41,422 nt of DNA from Streptomyces lushanensis (GCF_001700515.1 NZ_MAUD01000024.1:1-41422), one strand, 5' to 3'; shown: positions 1 through 8,300, counted from the first letter of the stretch. Program-made: numbers and translations. Notes: generated by a model from the letters alone, not told the origin.

Positions 1-271
1 CCTGCGGGGAAGGCGACACCCCGAGCAGTGGTCCATCCCGCGGCTGCCTCCTGCCGGTCAGGGAGGTGTCCCGTGCTGGTCAGGTGGGGATGGGCTGGGT
101 CTGGGTGCAGTTCTTCCATTCGACCCAGGGGCGGGCTCCGCCGCTGGGTCGAATGGAAGAACTGCATCCAGACCCAGCCCACCCCCACCTGACCAGCACG
201 GGACACCTCCCTGACCGGCAGGAGGCAGCCGCGGGATGGACCACTGCTCGGGGTGTCGCCTTCCGCGAAGG
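1..271. repeat. Long near-perfect palindrome (about 271 bp)
   Basis: Bases 1-135 are nearly the exact reverse complement of 137-271 (centre at about 136). I count only a handful of mismatches, for example near positions 4 and 7, in the G-run near 89, at 111 and at the 129/143 pair. There is essentially no spacer between the arms. The left arm runs off the window edge, so the full repeat may be longer. Apparent ORFs inside it are translations of the two arms and are not genes. It could be a cruciform-forming repeat, a remnant of a mobile element, a very large bidirectional terminator, or a fold-back sequencing or assembly artefact. Confidence 0.85.
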
Positions 272-349
272 CATGTCAGCGCCGCCGCAGCTCCGCCGGC
301 ATCAGGGTCGGGTCGTTCCCTGCCAGGTTGGCGCCGTTGGACACATGGA

Positions 350-533
350 CCCTACCCGGACGCGGACGTGACGGAGCTGGCCGACCTCACCATGGCCGCG
401 ATCCAGGGCGGCCTCCTGCCGGCCCAAGTCCGCCGCGCACCGGACCCGGCTCCGTCTCGCCCTGCGCGGCGCGCGGGCGGCGTTGGAGGACGCGCTCACC
501 CCCTGCCCCGAAGCTGCACCGAAGCCGCGCTGA
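350..533 (+). pseudogene. TetR-family regulator, C-terminal remnant (frameshifted)
   Basis: One frame reads ELADLTMAAIQGGLLPAQVR, a typical helix of the TetR ligand-binding C-terminal domain. A shift of frame at about 430 gives LRLALRGARAALEDAL, the usual last helix, ending at the stop codon at 531-533. The N-terminal DNA-binding domain is missing: the sequence to the left is the palindrome. I infer a decayed regulator whose 5' part was lost when the palindromic sequence arrived or by deletion. Identification rests on recognising the two helices, not on a search. Confidence 0.5.
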
Positions 534-671
534 AGGCGGTCCGCCTTCCGCCCGGCACGGGCGAACCGGCCCGGACGCCCTTCCGGCGGCGCTGTACGTG
601 TTCATCTTCATCGGCGGCCACGGCGGAACATCGGACTGTCATTCATCCGGTCGCTCGCCGACCGGCCTACC

Positions 672-1646
672 GTGGGATCCGTGTTTACCGACATCGAAGC
701 CTTCGGGGAGACGCTCGCGGCCAGCGGGCTGCCGCCTGTGCTCAGCAGGCGGCACCACGCCGGGGAATTCCGGGCCGGCGTCGTGGCGCGCGGCCTCGGG
801 CCTCTCAAGCTGATCGAGCTGACCACGCCCGAGGGCGAGTGCTTCCGGGACGCCCGTAGCACCCGCGCGGCCGACGAGGAGCTCTGGCAGATCGACCTGG
901 TGACGCGGGGACAGGCGCGCGTCGAGCAGGGCCGCGGCACCGCCGATCTCTCGTCGGCCGACCTGGTCCTGATCGACCCGGCGCGGCCGGTACGGTTCGC
1001 CAGCACCGCCTCCACGCACGTCACCATGCTGGTGCCCCGTCGGGAGCTGAGGCTCCGCCCCGGCGACGCCGCCCGCCTGGCCGGCGTACGCATCAAAGGC
1101 GACCGCGGCCCGGCGGCCCTGGTGTCCTCACTGGCGCGCGACATGGCCCGGTCGCTGACCGGATTCCGCGCCGGCGAGGCGGACCGGACGGCGGCCGCGG
1201 TCATCGAGCTGGTCTCGATGGCACTCGAAGCCCGGCTCGGCGACGTACGCCCGGCCCCCGACGAGGTGCTGCGCGACCGCGTTCTCGGCTATATCGAGGC
1301 GCGGCTGTCCGACCGGGATCTCGCCCCGGCCGGGATCGCCGCGGCACACCACATCTCCGTACGCCGGCTCCACAAGCTTTTCCAGGACCAGCCGCTGACG
1401 GTGGCGGCCCTGATCCGCCGGCGCCGCCTGGAGCGGTGCCGCGCCGATCTGGCGCGAAGCGGCCGGACGGTCGCGGCTGTCGCCGCGCGCTGGGGATTCG
1501 CCGATCCGGCGCATTTCAGCAGGCTCTTCAAGGCGACGTACGGCTACAACGCGGCGGCGCTGACATCCAGCAACCGCGCACGGACAGTCAAGGCGCCCGC
1601 CGCCCGGCCTGGTGAGGATGGTGACGCACACATCGCGGAAAGGTAA
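672..1646 (+). CDS. AraC-family transcriptional regulator
   Basis: A 324-aa protein. The N-terminal 200 residues resemble the AraC-binding-like (cupin-type) domain of the group that carries a C-terminal AraC HTH; the segment DLVLIDPARPVRF is typical. Residues about 215-300 hold the two helix-turn-helix motifs: the first around GIAAAHHISVRRLHKLF, the second around VAAVAARWGFADPAHFSRLF, followed by the conserved YGYNAAAL. Two GTG codons (672 and 681) could start it and neither has a clear Shine-Dalgarno site, so the start is uncertain. The SnoaL-like gene follows after 12 bp in the same direction, so this regulator probably shares its transcript. The target is unknown. Confidence 0.85.
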   Translation: MGSVFTDIEAFGETLAASGLPPVLSRRHHAGEFRAGVVARGLGPLKLIELTTPEGECFRDARSTRAADEELWQIDLVTRGQARVEQGRGTADLSSADLVLIDPARPVRFASTASTHVTMLVPRRELRLRPGDAARLAGVRIKGDRGPAALVSSLARDMARSLTGFRAGEADRTAAAVIELVSMALEARLGDVRPAPDEVLRDRVLGYIEARLSDRDLAPAGIAAAHHISVRRLHKLFQDQPLTVAALIRRRRLERCRADLARSGRTVAAVAARWGFADPAHFSRLFKATYGYNAAALTSSNRARTVKAPAARPGEDGDAHIAER

Positions 1647-1658
1647 TCAGGTAATCGC

Positions 1659-2093
1659 ATGGAACAGTCGGTCGAGACGATGAGCACCATTCCGACCCGG
1701 ATGCACGAGGCATGGAACCGCGGGGACGCCGCCGGTTTCTTCGCCGACTTCGCCGAGGACGCCGTGTTCGCGGAGCTCGAGGGAACCGTCCACCGGAGCC
1801 GCGCCGAGATGATCACGGCGCACGAGGTGCTCCTCGGCACGGTCATGAAGGGCTCCCAACTGGTACGGGGCGAGGTGCCGTTCGCCCGGATCGTCAGCCC
1901 CGGCGTCGGCGTGATCCACAACCGCGTCGGCATCCTCCTGCCGGGCGAGGAGGAGCCGCCGTCGACGCGCTTCTCCATGCAGCTTTTCGTCACGGTGTGG
2001 CGGGACGACCGCTGGGTCGTCACGGCGCTGCAGAACGCGCGCGTGCTCTCGCTGGAGGGCATGGCCGCCCTGGAGTCCCTGGCCGCCGGATAG
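1659..2093 (+). CDS. SgcJ/EcaC-like SnoaL-fold (NTF2-like) protein
   Basis: A 144-aa cytoplasmic protein beginning with ATG 12 bp after the AraC gene. The pattern of an N-terminal helix (HEAWNRGDAAGFFADFAEDA), a central strand-rich part and a C-terminal WRDDRWVVTALQNAR fits the SgcJ/EcaC group of the NTF2/SnoaL fold. In that fold the cone-shaped cavity binds small molecules, and some members act as cyclases or hydrolases. No substrate can be read from the sequence. Close linkage to an AraC regulator suggests it responds to the same small-molecule signal; that is inference. Confidence 0.75.
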   Translation: MEQSVETMSTIPTRMHEAWNRGDAAGFFADFAEDAVFAELEGTVHRSRAEMITAHEVLLGTVMKGSQLVRGEVPFARIVSPGVGVIHNRVGILLPGEEEPPSTRFSMQLFVTVWRDDRWVVTALQNARVLSLEGMAALESLAAG

Positions 2094-2191
2094 ACGCGCC
2101 GCGCCCCGATCCCCGGCTACGTCGCCGTCACCGCATCACCGTCACCGCATCGCTCGCCCGGCGCGACCGGGCAGCCGCGACCGCCGAGCAC

Positions 2192-2236
2192 GCCGACCAC
2201 AGCAAGGCCGACCACAGCAAGGCCGACCACAGCAAG
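2192..2236. repeat. Three tandem 15-bp repeats
   Basis: Three identical copies of a 15-bp unit (GCCGACCACAGCAAG) stand head to tail in the 261-bp gap between the two SnoaL-like genes. The unit length keeps frame, and one frame would read ADHSK repeats, but no good start or stop frames it as a gene. The rest of the gap shows no clear gene. Confidence 0.9.
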
Positions 2237-2354
2237 GCCGACGATACCCACGCCGGTCGCCCCGGACAGGGCCACGAGCCGGCCCCCTGAATCTTCCCGC
2301 ACCGTCGTCACGTGACGACCACGCCCATCAGCCCATGCTCTTCCTGGAGAAACA

Positions 2355-2921
2355 ATGAAGATCATCCGTCCGGCCGTCGCCGCCGTCGTCGCGGTCGCCG
2401 CGACCGCCGTCCTCACCGGAATATCCGCCGCGGCCGCCTACGGCTCCCAGGACACCAGTACGGCGAGGACGGCCCGCCACTCGTCCTCCGCACCGGCCGA
2501 GAAGGCGAGCCGGCACTGGCAGCACGGAAAGCCGTCGATCGCCACTTCCTGGGAGAAGGCGTGGAACAGCAAGGACCCCAAGCGCCTGGCCGCCCTGTTC
2601 ACCGACGACGCCCGCTACAGCGACCACGCCCTCGGCCAGACCTTCAGGGGCCGTGACGGAGTCGCCCAGTGGGCAACCGTCACCAAGCAGTTCGTCAACA
2701 ACGCCACCGTCAAGGTCAACAGCGCGTTCGCCGACAACGGCCAGGTGGCGATCAGCTGGACGTTCAGCGGGCACCTGGCCGGGGCGCCGAAGCCGTTCTC
2801 CGTGCCCGCCGTCGCGATCCTCAAGATGCGCGGGAACAAAATCGTCACGAACGACGACTACTACAACCGGGCCGACGTGCTGAGCCAGTCCGGCCTCCCG
2901 GCCGACACCGTCTTCAACTGA
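2355..2921 (+). CDS. Secreted SnoaL-like (NTF2-fold) protein
   Basis: A 188-aa protein with GGAG 5 bases before ATG. Residues 1-28 form a signal peptide (Lys/Arg start, long Ala/Val-rich core, AAAAYGS cleavage region). After a Ser/Thr/Ala-rich linker, residues about 60-180 carry a SnoaL/NTF2-like domain: SWEKAWNSKDPKRLAALF, then DARYSDHALGQTFRGRDGVA, then ISWTFSGHL. The DDYYNRAD segment near the C terminus is common in members with a polyketide-cyclase-like pocket. Export suggests an extracellular binding or enzymatic role; the ligand is unknown. A strong hairpin follows the stop, so transcription likely ends here. Confidence 0.8.
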   Translation: MKIIRPAVAAVVAVAATAVLTGISAAAAYGSQDTSTARTARHSSSAPAEKASRHWQHGKPSIATSWEKAWNSKDPKRLAALFTDDARYSDHALGQTFRGRDGVAQWATVTKQFVNNATVKVNSAFADNGQVAISWTFSGHLAGAPKPFSVPAVAILKMRGNKIVTNDDYYNRADVLSQSGLPADTVFN

Positions 2922-2933
2922 CGGCCGCGGCCC

Positions 2934-2977
2934 CCTGGCGTACGCCGTCTCGCCCGGGCGAGACGGCGTACGCCAGG
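2934..2977 (+). terminator. Perfect 44-nt palindrome, likely terminator
   Basis: The sequence is a perfect inverted repeat of 22 bp per arm, starting 13 bases after the stop of the secreted SnoaL-like gene. It is GC-rich and has no U tract, as is usual for actinomycete terminators. Its symmetry lets it act in either direction. Confidence 0.75.
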
Positions 2978-3012
2978 CCGCGATCCCTTCGCGGACTTCT
3001 TCCGGCCCGCCG

Positions 3013-4066
3013 ATGGAGCACGGTGCCATGCGTCCGTTGACACCCGCCCTCGGTCCACTCGTCGGCAGGCGTGCAGAGATCCGGCGCATCGACGAGCTGA
3101 TCGGCGCCGCCCGCGGGAGCCGGGGTGGCGTGCTGGTCCTGCGGGGTGAGGCGGGCATCGGCAAGAGCGCGCTGCTGGATCACGCCCGGTCGGCGGCGTC
3201 CGGGTTCCGGGTGATCCACGCGTCCGGGTCGGAGTACGAGACGGAGCTGCCGCACGCCGCCCTGCACCAGCTCCGCGTACCGGTGCTCGGCCATCTCGCC
3301 GAGCTGCCGACTCAGCACCGCGAGGCCCTCCGGGGCGCGAGCGGACTGGCCACCGGGCCGGCGGACTTCTTCCGCGTCGGAATCGCGGCTTTGGAGCTGC
3401 TGGCGTCCGCGGCCCGTGAACGCCCGCCGCTGTGTGTGGTCGACGACGCCCAATGGCTGGACGCGGCGTCGTCGAAGGCGCTGGCCTTCCTCGCCCGCCG
3501 CGTCACCTCCGAGCCCGTGACCATCGTGTTCGCGGTCCGGCTCCCGTCCCCGGCGGGCGAACCGGACGAGCTGCCCGGCCTGTTCGTCGACGGGCTCAGC
3601 GATGCCGACGCACGCGCGCTGCTGGCGGCGCAGAGCCATGTGACGCTCGACGAGCAGGTACGCGACCGCCTCCTGGCCGAAGCGCGCGGAAACCCGCTGG
3701 CGCTGCTCGAACTGCCCGAGGACAATGGTTTCGCCCTGCCGGACACCTCGTCGGTGCCGTCCCGGACCGGGCGCAGCTTCCGGGCCAGGCTCACCGAACT
3801 GCCCGCCGGCGCACGGCTGCTGCTGACCCTCGCCAGCGCCGACCCGACCGGCGACCCCCGCCCTGCCCTGGCCCGCTGCACGCCACCTCCGCATCGACCT
3901 ACCGACCGCCGGCACGGACGCAACCGCCACCGGGCTCATCGAGTTCTCCACCCGCGTCCGCTTCTGCCACCCCCTGGCCCGGTCCGCCGTCTACCGGGCC
4001 GCAGACGCGAGTCGGCGCCGTACGGCTCATCGGGTGCTGGCGGAGGTCATCACGGCCACATGGTGA
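3013..4066 (+). pseudogene. LuxR-family LAL-type ATPase regulator, frameshifted and truncated
   Basis: The first about 290 codons encode a normal LAL (large ATP-binding LuxR) N terminus: LVGRRAEIRRIDEL, Walker A (GEAGIGKSALL), Walker B-like CVVDDAQWLD, and the RGNPLALLELP box. At about 3870-3890 the frame breaks. The family sequence resumes in another frame as GLIEFSTRVRFCHPLARSAV and ends at a TGA at 4064-4066. The remaining several hundred residues and the C-terminal LuxR helix-turn-helix are absent, so no DNA-binding regulator can be made. Full-length relatives are usually 850-950 residues. I call it a pseudogene formed by a frameshift plus a 3' deletion. Confidence 0.8.
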
Positions 4067-4274
4067 AGGCGGTTCTTCGTCTGCGGGAAACAGCCCGACC
4101 GTGCCGTAACGTGCCAGTTGGAGCGGTAAACAGTGGTGTCCAGCGGCGCCCACAAGGCAACCCCGAACCGTTCTGGATCGACTTGGGAAGCCGTGTTGGT
4201 GCCGATGCAGGCAGCCATCGGGCGAACAGGATGGAGCAGACTTCCGGCCACGACGGGTAGCCGCCTTGCGCGAG
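4067..4274. other. Intergenic stretch without a recognisable gene
   Basis: Short open frames on both strands are present, but none has a start with a ribosome binding site, a recognisable domain or consistent third-position GC. This is where the deleted 3' part of the LuxR-type gene would have been. Confidence 0.5.
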
Positions 4275-4318
4275 CACCAGGGCCTCACCAGGGCCTCACC
4301 AGGACCTCATCAGGGCAC
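4275..4318. repeat. Four tandem 11-bp repeats
   Basis: Four head-to-tail copies of an 11-bp unit (CACCAGGGCCT) are present: copies 1 and 2 are identical, copy 3 has one change and copy 4 a few. They lie downstream of the thioredoxin-like gene. No function is evident. Confidence 0.85.
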
Positions 4319-4413
4319 TCGCCGGTTTCGGTGAAGAGTTGTACGTCTGCGGCCACGACGGTGCCCGGGCCGGTCGCTGCGGGCGCAACCTCGCCGGCCG
4401 GTATGCGGTCTGC

Positions 4414-4752
4414 TCACAGGTGGGCGTCCAGGAACTCCCCGAGCGCGGTCCTGGACATCGGACCGCTCCTGTCCGCCATCGGCTCGCCCCGATCGATCAG
4501 CACGAAGGAGGGCGCGCCGGTGACGCCGTACCGCCGTACGGGGCCGGGGCATCTTGCGATGTCGGCCCGCACGACGATCAGTCGGCCCTCGTAGGTGTCG
4601 GCCACCTCCCGCACCAGGGGATCCATTTCCTTGCATGCTGCCGCGGCCTTGGGCCACACCCCGTGGAAGTACGCGAGCACCGGCACGTCCGCCCTCGCCA
4701 GGATGAACTCGAACTCGGCGTCCTCATAGGGTTGTTGGACCCTGTTTGCCAT
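4414..4752 (-). CDS. Thioredoxin-fold protein lacking the first active-site Cys
   Basis: A 112-aa protein with AAGGAG before ATG at 4752. The thioredoxin pattern is clear: VPVLAYFHGVW, then CKEMDPLVREVA, VVRADI, and the cis-Pro loop GVTGAPSFVLIDRGE. In place of WCGPC it has W33-P-K-A-A37-A-A-C40, so the position of the N-terminal nucleophilic Cys is Ala and only the resolving Cys remains. Length matches single-domain thioredoxins (about 105-115 aa). It therefore cannot be an ordinary disulfide reductase; a chaperone-like or binding role is possible. It lies 80 bp downstream of the helicase gene on the same strand and may be cotranscribed with it. Confidence 0.8.
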   Translation of the reverse strand: MANRVQQPYEDAEFEFILARADVPVLAYFHGVWPKAAAACKEMDPLVREVADTYEGRLIVVRADIARCPGPVRRYGVTGAPSFVLIDRGEPMADRSGPMSRTALGEFLDAHL

Positions 4753-4832
4753 CAGCTCTCCTTGACGTTCCGCTCGATGCGAGGCAGTGGGTGCCTCCTT
4801 GTGTCCCCCGACCGCGGCGGCCGTACCGCCCG

Positions 4833-6255
4833 TCAGCGGCCCCTGCGCGCTCGGGCGGCCTTGCGGGCCTCCGCCATCGTGCGCGCCTCCGCGGCCTTGC
4901 GGGATTCCTTCGGCGGGCGGCCCGCGCGGGTACCCAGACCCCGGAACGCCGCGTCGCCGGTCTTCGCCCCGTCCTGCACCGGCGGGCGCTTCGCGCCTGT
5001 GATGCTGGTCAGCCTCTCCTCGCCGGAGCGAACCTGAGCGACCGCGGGCCGGATCCCGGCTTCCGACATCATCCGGTTCACGTCCCGGCGCTGGCCGGGC
5101 GTGACCAGCGTGACCACGCTGCCGGACTCCCCGGCACGCGCGGTGCGCCCGCCGCGGTGGAGGTAGTCCTTGGGGTCGGAGGGCGGATCCACGTTGACGA
5201 CGAGGTCCAGGTGCTCGACGTGGATGCCACGGGCGGCGACGTTGGTGGCCACCAGCACCGTGATCCCGCCGTCCTTGAACTGGGCCAGCGTGTGCGTGCG
5301 CTGCGGCTGCGACTTCCCGCTGTGCAGAGCACCCGCCTGTATGCCGCTGCTCCGCAAGTGGCGGGTGAACTGGTCCACACCGTGCTTGGTGTCCAGGAAC
5401 ATCAGCACCCGCCCGTCCCGAGCCGCGATCTCGGTGGCTGTCGCGTACTTGTCGGCGGGATGGACGTTCAATACGTGGTGGTCCATCGTCGCGACCGAAC
5501 TCTCCGCCCGGTCGACCGCGGCGAACACCGGCTCACTCAGATATTGCCTGACCAGTTGATCGACGTTGCGGTCGAGCGTCGCGGAGAACAGCATCCGCTG
5601 CCCGCCGGGGGGCGTCCGGTCCAGGGTCTCCGAGACCTGCGGCAGGAAACCCATGTCGCACATCTGGTCCGCCTCGTCCAGCACCGCGATCCGCACCCGG
5701 TCCAGGTGACAGTCCCGCCGGGCGACGAGATCGGCCAGCCGTCCCGGCGTCGCCACCACGACCTCGGCACCCGCCCGGAGTGCCGCCGCCTGCCGGCCGA
5801 TCGCCAGCCCGCCGACCACAGTCACCGAGCGAGCGTAGCCCGAGCGCCTCCGCGTAGGGAGCCAGCGCCTCGCTCACCTGCTGCGCGAGTTCCCTTGTCG
5901 GTACCAGGACCAGCGCGAGAGGGCGCTTCGGTTCGGCGCGCCGGCCCGCCGTACGTGCGAGGAGCGCCAGCCCGAAGGCGAGAGTCTTTCCCGAGCCGGT
6001 CCGCGCGCGGCCGAGCACGTCCCGGCCGGCCAGCGCGCTCGGCAGGGTGGCCGCCTGGATCGGGAATGGCTCCCGTATCCCGAGCCCCGCCAGCACCCCC
6101 ATCAGCTCGACCGGCAGTTCCAGCTCCGCGAAGGAGCCGGCCGGCGGGAGGCCGGGCGCCAGTGTCCCCGGCACCGAGAGCTCGCCCCGCGGGGCCCTCC
6201 CCTGGTCGGACCTGCCGGCTCCGGAGCGACCGGAGGCCGGCTGCTTCGCCTTCAT
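4833..6255 (-). pseudogene. DEAD-box ATP-dependent RNA helicase, frameshifted
   Basis: Read together, two overlapping frames encode one complete DEAD-box helicase of about 470 aa. The first (from ATG 6255) has the Q motif with FPIQAATLP, motif I (ARTGSGKT) and motif Ia (PTRELAQQ). The second has the GG motif (VVGGLAIG), Ib (ATPGRL), II (LDEAD), III (SAT), V (TNVAARGIH) and VI (HRGGRTAR), then a basic Ala/Arg-rich tail. The join is at 5827-5834, where GAGC is present twice in tandem; removing one copy restores a single frame. So it is either a recent 4-bp duplication that inactivates the gene, or a sequencing error. Internal re-initiation could still yield the C-terminal RecA-like half. Confidence 0.85.
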
Positions 6256-6285
6256 GGGGTTCCTCGTTTCGGCGCCCTGAACGGA

Positions 6286-6319
6286 CCTGGGCCCGTACCT
6301 TGTCCGGCACGGGCCCAGG
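6286..6319 (-). promoter_or_regulatory. Leader hairpin upstream of the helicase gene
   Basis: A perfect 11-bp inverted repeat with a 12-nt loop lies 31-64 bases upstream of the helicase start codon, so it would sit in the mRNA leader or overlap the promoter. RNA-helicase genes are often controlled through structured leaders. It could instead be a terminator for transcription entering from the right; neither reading is proven. Confidence 0.45.
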
Positions 6320-6360
6320 CTCTCTGCAAGCGTGACCCAACCTTACCAGCGCGGGCCTCA

Positions 6361-6785
6361 CGCCGGCCGTCCCGCTCCCCGGCCGGGCAACCGCCCCGGC
6401 ACCCGCCCGGGGGGATCGTCACGCGCTCAAGGCCGGCAAGCCCCTCGACATCCGGGATGCTGTTGCCGAGCGGTACGAGGGTTCCTGCCGTAGGTGGCCG
6501 GGCGCTGGACGCGATCGCCCCCGGCTGGAAACCATGGCGGGCACGGTCGGGGCGCGGGCGGGCACGGTCGGGCGCGGGCGATCAGGGAGTTCGGGATCGA
6601 TGTCCCGCGCTTGCACTGATACATGACCAGCATGTCCGTGCACGGCGCATACTCGGCCGGAGGCCAGGACGCCGATTGACGAGTGAGAGCGTGATGATGG
6701 GCCCCTGCTGACGTCCCTCGGCGTCGCCGCGCCCGTCCCCCACCGATGAATCCGTAGATCACTTCACATCATTCCGGGAGAACCC
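6361..6785. other. Gap without a supported gene
   Basis: There is no open frame with a plausible start, ribosome binding site and recognisable domain. A plus-strand stretch around 6420-6480 (ALKAGKPLDIRDAVAERYEG in one frame) looks protein-like and may be a gene remnant, but I cannot assign it. A 9-bp-scale direct repeat rich in GGGCACGGTCGG lies near 6538-6580. Confidence 0.4.
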
Positions 6786-7001
6786 ATGACCGTGAGCAAG
6801 AACATCAACAACCCTGTGGGCATGGGCGGCGGCCAGCGCAAGAGGCTGTCCCGCGCCGAACGGCAGAACAATGGTCCGCACCGCAACCTCGACCGCAAGG
6901 GCGCCGCCGACCGGAAGGCGGAGCTGGTGCGCAAGATCCGCGAGAAGGCAGGCGCAGCCGAGGGCGCCGGGCAGACGGGCGACGACACCGCACAGAGCTG
7001 A
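6786..7001 (+). CDS. Small DUF6243-like protein
   Basis: A 71-aa basic protein starting at ATG with GGGAG upstream. The order GMGGGQRKRLSRAERQNNGP, a middle part rich in Arg/Lys (DRKGAADRKAELVRKIREKA) and a short acidic tail is the pattern I associate with the DUF6243 family of Streptomyces small proteins. These have no known function and no membrane or export signal. It stands alone between decayed sequences. I am fairly sure it is a real gene and less sure of the family name. Confidence 0.65.
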   Translation: MTVSKNINNPVGMGGGQRKRLSRAERQNNGPHRNLDRKGAADRKAELVRKIREKAGAAEGAGQTGDDTAQS

Positions 7002-7300
7002 CGCACCACTGTCGCGGGGCGGCACCGCACAGGGCGGGGCGGCACCGCACGGGGCAGGGCCAGGACCGCGACGCACGGTCCGGGCCCCGCTGCCGTGCCG
7101 GGGGGTCTGCGGCCGTACCGAACGCGGCCGCTCCCGCTCAGCTCTCGGCCGACCAACAGCGTCTCGGCCGCCCACCCAAGGATGGGCGTGCCACTACCCG
7201 CCGGTCAGGACGGTGGACAGCGGTCAGCAGGGGCCCGAACGAAGCCACTGCGGCACGCTCCCAGGGACGCGTTTCCCCCGGTCAGAGGCGGGCAAGAGTG
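7002..7300. other. Gap with a short direct repeat
   Basis: No gene is recognised. Two near-identical copies of a GGGGCGGCACCGCAC unit lie at about 7015-7050. The rest is high-GC sequence without a convincing start or domain. Confidence 0.4.
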
Positions 7301-7306
7301 CCGGGT

Positions 7307-7347
7307 GCTTCCCAAGCTCAGAGCGCGACTTCGACTCTCGTCACCCG
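7307..7347 (+). other. tRNA-Gly(CCC) 3'-half remnant, probable attachment-site relic
   Basis: The 41 bases match, from memory, the 3' half of Streptomyces tRNA-Gly(CCC). They include the anticodon loop with CTTCCCAAG, the anticodon-stem strand AGCTC, the short variable region, the T-arm (two substitutions, at the G and T of GTTCGAT) and the acceptor strand TCACCCG. The 5' half of a tRNA is absent upstream and the discriminator/CCA end has changed, so this is not a working tRNA. Such 3' fragments arise when an integrative element recombines into a tRNA gene and are left as att copies. Confidence 0.6.
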
Positions 7348-7587
7348 GTCGTGCCGTTCCTTGAGCTCGGGCGCGTCACGGGCGACCCTGACGTGCTCGC
7401 GCGGCAACTGGGGCGTCTGCCGGATCACCGCCGCGAGCAGAGTGCCCGGCCGGTGGAAGGGGAAACTCAGCGCGAAACGCCCGCACCCGTCGAATGCCCG
7501 ACAGAACCGTTCGACCGCGGGCACGGCGGGAACGTATCCGGTCGTCGGATTCAGCTGACCAAGGGCTGTCCCGTAATCGCTGGCGGA
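7318..7587 (-). pseudogene. Unidentified gene fragment ending in the tRNA-like sequence
   Basis: An open frame with good Streptomyces codon bias reads through VPAVPAVERFCRAFDG and LLAAVIRQTPQLPREHVRVA to a stop inside the tRNA-like segment. It has no start codon: it opens directly after the stop at 7588-7590, inside the left end of the MITE-like element. It looks like the tail of a gene cut by that element. I do not recognise the family. Confidence 0.3.
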
Positions 7588-7726
7588 TCAGCGCGCGGCG
7601 TCGGACGCGGTGCGTCGCAAGGCGCAGGGGCACCCGCATACTGGATGTATTCGGGCGTTCCGACAACGCGGCGAGGCGCCGTAGCCGTCGGCGCGCGCCC
7701 GCCGGGGATTACGGGACAACCCTTGG
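7559..7726. mobile_element. MITE-like element with 20-bp terminal inverted repeats
   Basis: The ends (7559-7578 and 7707-7726) are 20-bp inverted repeats with one mismatch, carrying GGGCTGTCCCGTAATC. The 168-bp element has no coding capacity. Its interior (with CATACTGGATGTATTCGGGC) resembles a sequence I recall recurring in Streptomyces genomes; that is memory, not a search result. It separates two truncated gene pieces on the minus strand. Confidence 0.65.
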
Positions 7727-7758
7727 GCCATCTCGCTCAGCACTACGATCATCGTCGA

Positions 7759-8064
7759 CTACCTCGGCCCGTCCGGCGTGGCGGCGAAATCGGTCGAAGC
7801 CGCGATTTCCTTCTGCGGCTCGATGTCGGCCAGGCGCTCGGTGAGCGCCTTGACGATGATTCCGTAGGAATCGCTTCCCAGCACGATCCGCTTGGGTGCG
7901 GGAGTGGTATCCACGCTGCCGATGATGATCGCCGCCATCTTGGCCGGGTCACCCGGAGAGGGACGGGATTCGTCGGCGAGCATTCCGCGGACGAAGGCGG
8001 CCGGCGTCTTGGGACGGCGTGCCCGCCGCTGCTCGACGAAGCCGTGACGCATGACCGTCGTCAC
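7759..8064 (-). pseudogene. Short-chain dehydrogenase/reductase, C-terminal fragment
   Basis: The translated 101 residues match the tail of classical SDR oxidoreductases: TPAAFVRGMLADESRPSPGD, then KRIVLGSDSYGIIVKALTER and the end motif ADIEPQKEIAASTDF. The Rossmann-fold N terminus (TGxxxGxG) and the YxxxK catalytic motif are missing; upstream sequence does not continue the family. A GTG at 8064 opens the frame, but the product could not bind NAD(P) or catalyse. The fragment ends 33 bp from the MITE-like element. Deletion or rearrangement is the likely cause. Confidence 0.7.
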
Positions 8065-8244
8065 CAGCGGGGGGCAAGCTCTGCCCGGCCACCGTGATCG
8101 GCCTGTTCTCGCGCCGCCCGCTCGGCTACGAGGGGAGGGACGGTTGCGTCACGAGGCCGTCCTGCCCGACAATCGCGCTCCCCCTCCTCCCCTCGGGCCC
8201 CTCTCACTTTCCGGGCGGTCGGCGGGTCCCGTTCACAGCAGGAG

Positions 8245-8274
8245 CGCCCGAGCCGGCCGAAGCCGACCCGGGCG
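8245..8274 (-). terminator. Probable terminator of the protease gene
   Basis: A 13-bp imperfect inverted repeat with a 4-nt CGAA loop lies 27-56 bases past the protease stop codon. It has no U tract. The stem has two mismatches, so this is a moderate candidate. Confidence 0.45.
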
Positions 8275-8300
8275 TCCGACCAACACACGTGTACAGACGT

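Noticed and set aside
6420..6600. Possible helicase-associated or replication-protein remnant
   Set aside because: A short protein-like stretch, but I could not match it to a family with any confidence.
7307..7347. Functional tRNA-Gly gene
   Set aside because: The 5' half (acceptor and D arm) is absent, and T-loop positions and the 3' end are altered.
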